Source: Veillonella infantium (GTDB lineage: Bacteria; Bacillota; Negativicutes; Veillonellales; Veillonellaceae). Taken from it: DNA of 64,000 bases. The notes under the pieces were generated by a model. That model searched no databases and had not been told where the DNA came from. It saw nothing but the letters and a program-made list of their open reading frames with translations. Both the position numbers and the translations under genes were made by a program. The stretch covers positions 62,001-126,000 of the forward strand of contig NZ_PPDD01000010.1 of assembly GCF_002959895.1 (NCBI RefSeq), written 5' to 3'. Numbering within the stretch: the first letter of the stretch is position 1; each line of letters begins with the position of its first letter. Of this stretch, positions 62,581-64,000 are shown in pieces.

Positions 62581-64000
62581 ATGCCATCTGAAGAATTACT
62601 AGAGAAGGTCAGTCATTTGCCGACCACACCAGGCGTGTATTTATGGCGCGATCAATATAACCGTATCATCTATGTAGGTAAGGCCATTAATTTGCGCAAC
62701 CGCGTGCGTTCCTATGTACGCAATGATGCGAACCGAGCGCCGAAGGTTGCGGCCATGATGAAGCGTGCCGTCGATGTGGAGATTATCCAAACAAAGACAG
62801 AGATGGAAGCGCTTATCTTAGAGAATACGCTTATTAAGGAGCACGAGCCTAAATACAATATTAGGCTTCGTGATGATAAAACGTATCCGTACGTAAAAAT
62901 CTCAGTACAAGAGGATTACCCACGGGTATATATGACGCGCCGACTAGAACGCGATGGAGCCAAGTACTTTGGCCCTTTTACAGATGTAACATCTGTACAT
63001 GTGGTATTGAAATTAATACGCCAGTACTATCCACTCAGGACTTGTAAGTCTATGAAGGTAGAGCGACCATGTTTGCAATATCATATGCATTACTGTGAAG
63101 CACCGTGCTTTAATAAGATTTCCGTATCGGATTATGGAAAGTATATCGATGAAATCATAGAGCTCTTTGAAGGTAAGCCTATCCCTTTGCTGAAGGAAAT
63201 TAAAGAGAAGATGGAGCTTGCTGCAGAAGACTTACGTTTTGAAGATGCAGCACATTATCGAGATCAGTTATCTAGTATTGAAAAGATACAAGAAAAGCAA
63301 CGCATGGTTACACAGCGTGGCGACTTAGACGTGTTAGGTCTTGCGGTAGACACATCTATGGCCTGTGTACAGTTATTATTCATTCGTGGTGGCCGACTAT
63401 TAGGCCGTGAGAACTACTTTGTACAACATGATGGAGATAGTCAAGAAACTATCATGACGGACTTTATCAAGCAATACTATGGAGATACAAACTTCATTCC
63501 AAAGGAATTATTATTACCTATGGATAGCACCGATAGAGATTTGTTAAAGGAATGGTTTACACAGCTTAAAGGGCAAAATGTAGACGTATCCGTGCCACAG
63601 CGTGGTTATAAGATGGACATGATTAAGATGGCTCATGAGAATGCAGAAACCTTCCTAGAAGAGCGTCGTCGTCAGTGGCAACACCAAATTGATAAGACTG
63701 GTGGGGCTGTTAAAAAACTAGCTGAAGTCCTAGACTTGCCGCGATTACCAGAGCGTATGGAATGCTTTGATATTTCCCATACACAAGGGGCCGAAACGGT
63801 GGCATCTATGGTTGTCTTTGAAGGTGGTAAGCCTGCGAAGAAGGAGTATCGTCGTTTTAAATTGAAAACTACGCAAGGTAAACCTGATGACTTTAAGTCT
63901 ATGGCTGAAATTATGGAACGACGCTATGGTAATGAAACAGATTGGCCTATGCCTGATCTGATTATTATCGATGGTGGTAAAGGACAGCTCAATGCAGCTT
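62581..64000 (+). CDS. uvrC: Excinuclease ABC subunit C (3' end outside window)
   Basis: The open frame runs past base 64000; 473 codons are visible. The N-terminal GIY-YIG nuclease is complete (TTPGVYLWRDQYNRIIYVGKA, about 15-35). The zinc-type cysteine cluster C...C...C near 151-178, the UVR motif (ELAAEDLRFEDAAHYRDQL, about 216-234) and the start of the RNase H-like second nuclease (MECFDISHTQGAETVASMVVF; DLIIIDGGKGQLNA) are present. It makes both cuts in nucleotide excision repair. GGAGG lies five bases before the ATG, 43 bases after uvrA. Confidence 0.96.
   Translation, partial: MPSEELLEKVSHLPTTPGVYLWRDQYNRIIYVGKAINLRNRVRSYVRNDANRAPKVAAMMKRAVDVEIIQTKTEMEALILENTLIKEHEPKYNIRLRDDKTYPYVKISVQEDYPRVYMTRRLERDGAKYFGPFTDVTSVHVVLKLIRQYYPLRTCKSMKVERPCLQYHMHYCEAPCFNKISVSDYGKYIDEIIELFEGKPIPLLKEIKEKMELAAEDLRFEDAAHYRDQLSSIEKIQEKQRMVTQRGDLDVLGLAVDTSMACVQLLFIRGGRLLGRENYFVQHDGDSQETIMTDFIKQYYGDTNFIPKELLLPMDSTDRDLLKEWFTQLKGQNVDVSVPQRGYKMDMIKMAHENAETFLEERRRQWQHQIDKTGGAVKKLAEVLDLPRLPERMECFDISHTQGAETVASMVVFEGGKPAKKEYRRFKLKTTQGKPDDFKSMAEIMERRYGNETDWPMPDLIIIDGGKGQLNAA

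Noticed and set aside
1-64000. tRNA, rRNA, CRISPR arrays, insertion sequences, prophage or toxin-antitoxin genes
   Set aside because: Looked for throughout; no matching repeat pattern, cloverleaf arm or protein motif was found.

Overview
The window looks like the chromosome of a low-GC, anaerobic, diderm Firmicute of the Negativicutes, most likely Veillonella. This is inferred from gene content and protein character, since no rRNA or other marker is present. Firmicute traits are FapR/PlsX lipid control, a FabK enoyl reductase and TTGACA/TATAAT promoters. Outer-membrane traits are a secretin and a Wza-like polysaccharide exporter. Anaerobic traits are a class III ribonucleotide reductase with its activase and a short rubredoxin. 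No tRNA, rRNA, CRISPR array, transposase or prophage gene was found.

Layout. 1-6419: the end of an AMP-forming ligase, a nucleoid-associated protein, a YbaK-type deacylase, a viroplasmin-RNase H, two nucleotide-sugar epimerases, a DUF1294 protein and phosphoglucose isomerase, closed by a strong terminator. 6549-8749: a translationally overlapping PulC/PilP-like protein and secretin with no other secretion genes nearby. 8777-10696: an ABC-F protein. 10806-15351: a complete branched-chain amino acid ABC transporter. 15772-33739: an 18-kb surface-polysaccharide operon with a Wza-like exporter, a 4,6-dehydratase, Wzz, a CpsD-like protein, an aminotransferase, a PglC-type initiating transferase, LicD, a cytidylyltransferase, an SDR, GT4, Wzy, a TupA-like ATP-grasp, CapA, Wzx, an epimerase, UDP-sugar dehydrogenase and VanZ. 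A separate CpsB-like gene follows (34006-34809).

35053-39086: nrdD and nrdG, with NrdR-like boxes and a structured nrdD leader, then a ClC channel. 39254-40773 (minus strand): a gamma-carbonic anhydrase and a FabK-family protein. 41306-42256: rubredoxin, DUF177 protein and ribosomal protein L32. 42577-51139: a fatty-acid operon (fapR-plsX-fabH-fabK-fabD-fabG-acpP, a Cys-cluster FabK paralogue, fabF, rnc) with a candidate FapR operator just downstream of its promoter. 51343-64000: a radical SAM protein, smc, ftsY, a small unknown protein, uvrB, uvrA and the start of uvrC.

Points most worth a second look: (1) the CpsD-like kinase and the CpsB-like phosphatase have both lost their catalytic residues; (2) the third FabK paralogue carries a C-terminal CX2CX3CX4C cluster and sits between acpP and fabF in an operon with no visible desaturating enzyme, suggesting a FabX-like unsaturated-fatty-acid enzyme; (3) the nrdD leader has tandem NrdR boxes and then a hairpin plus an intrinsic terminator before the gene; (4) TupA-like ATP-grasp, CapA and UDP-sugar dehydrogenase in one operon suggest an amino-acid- or peptide-modified uronic-acid polymer.
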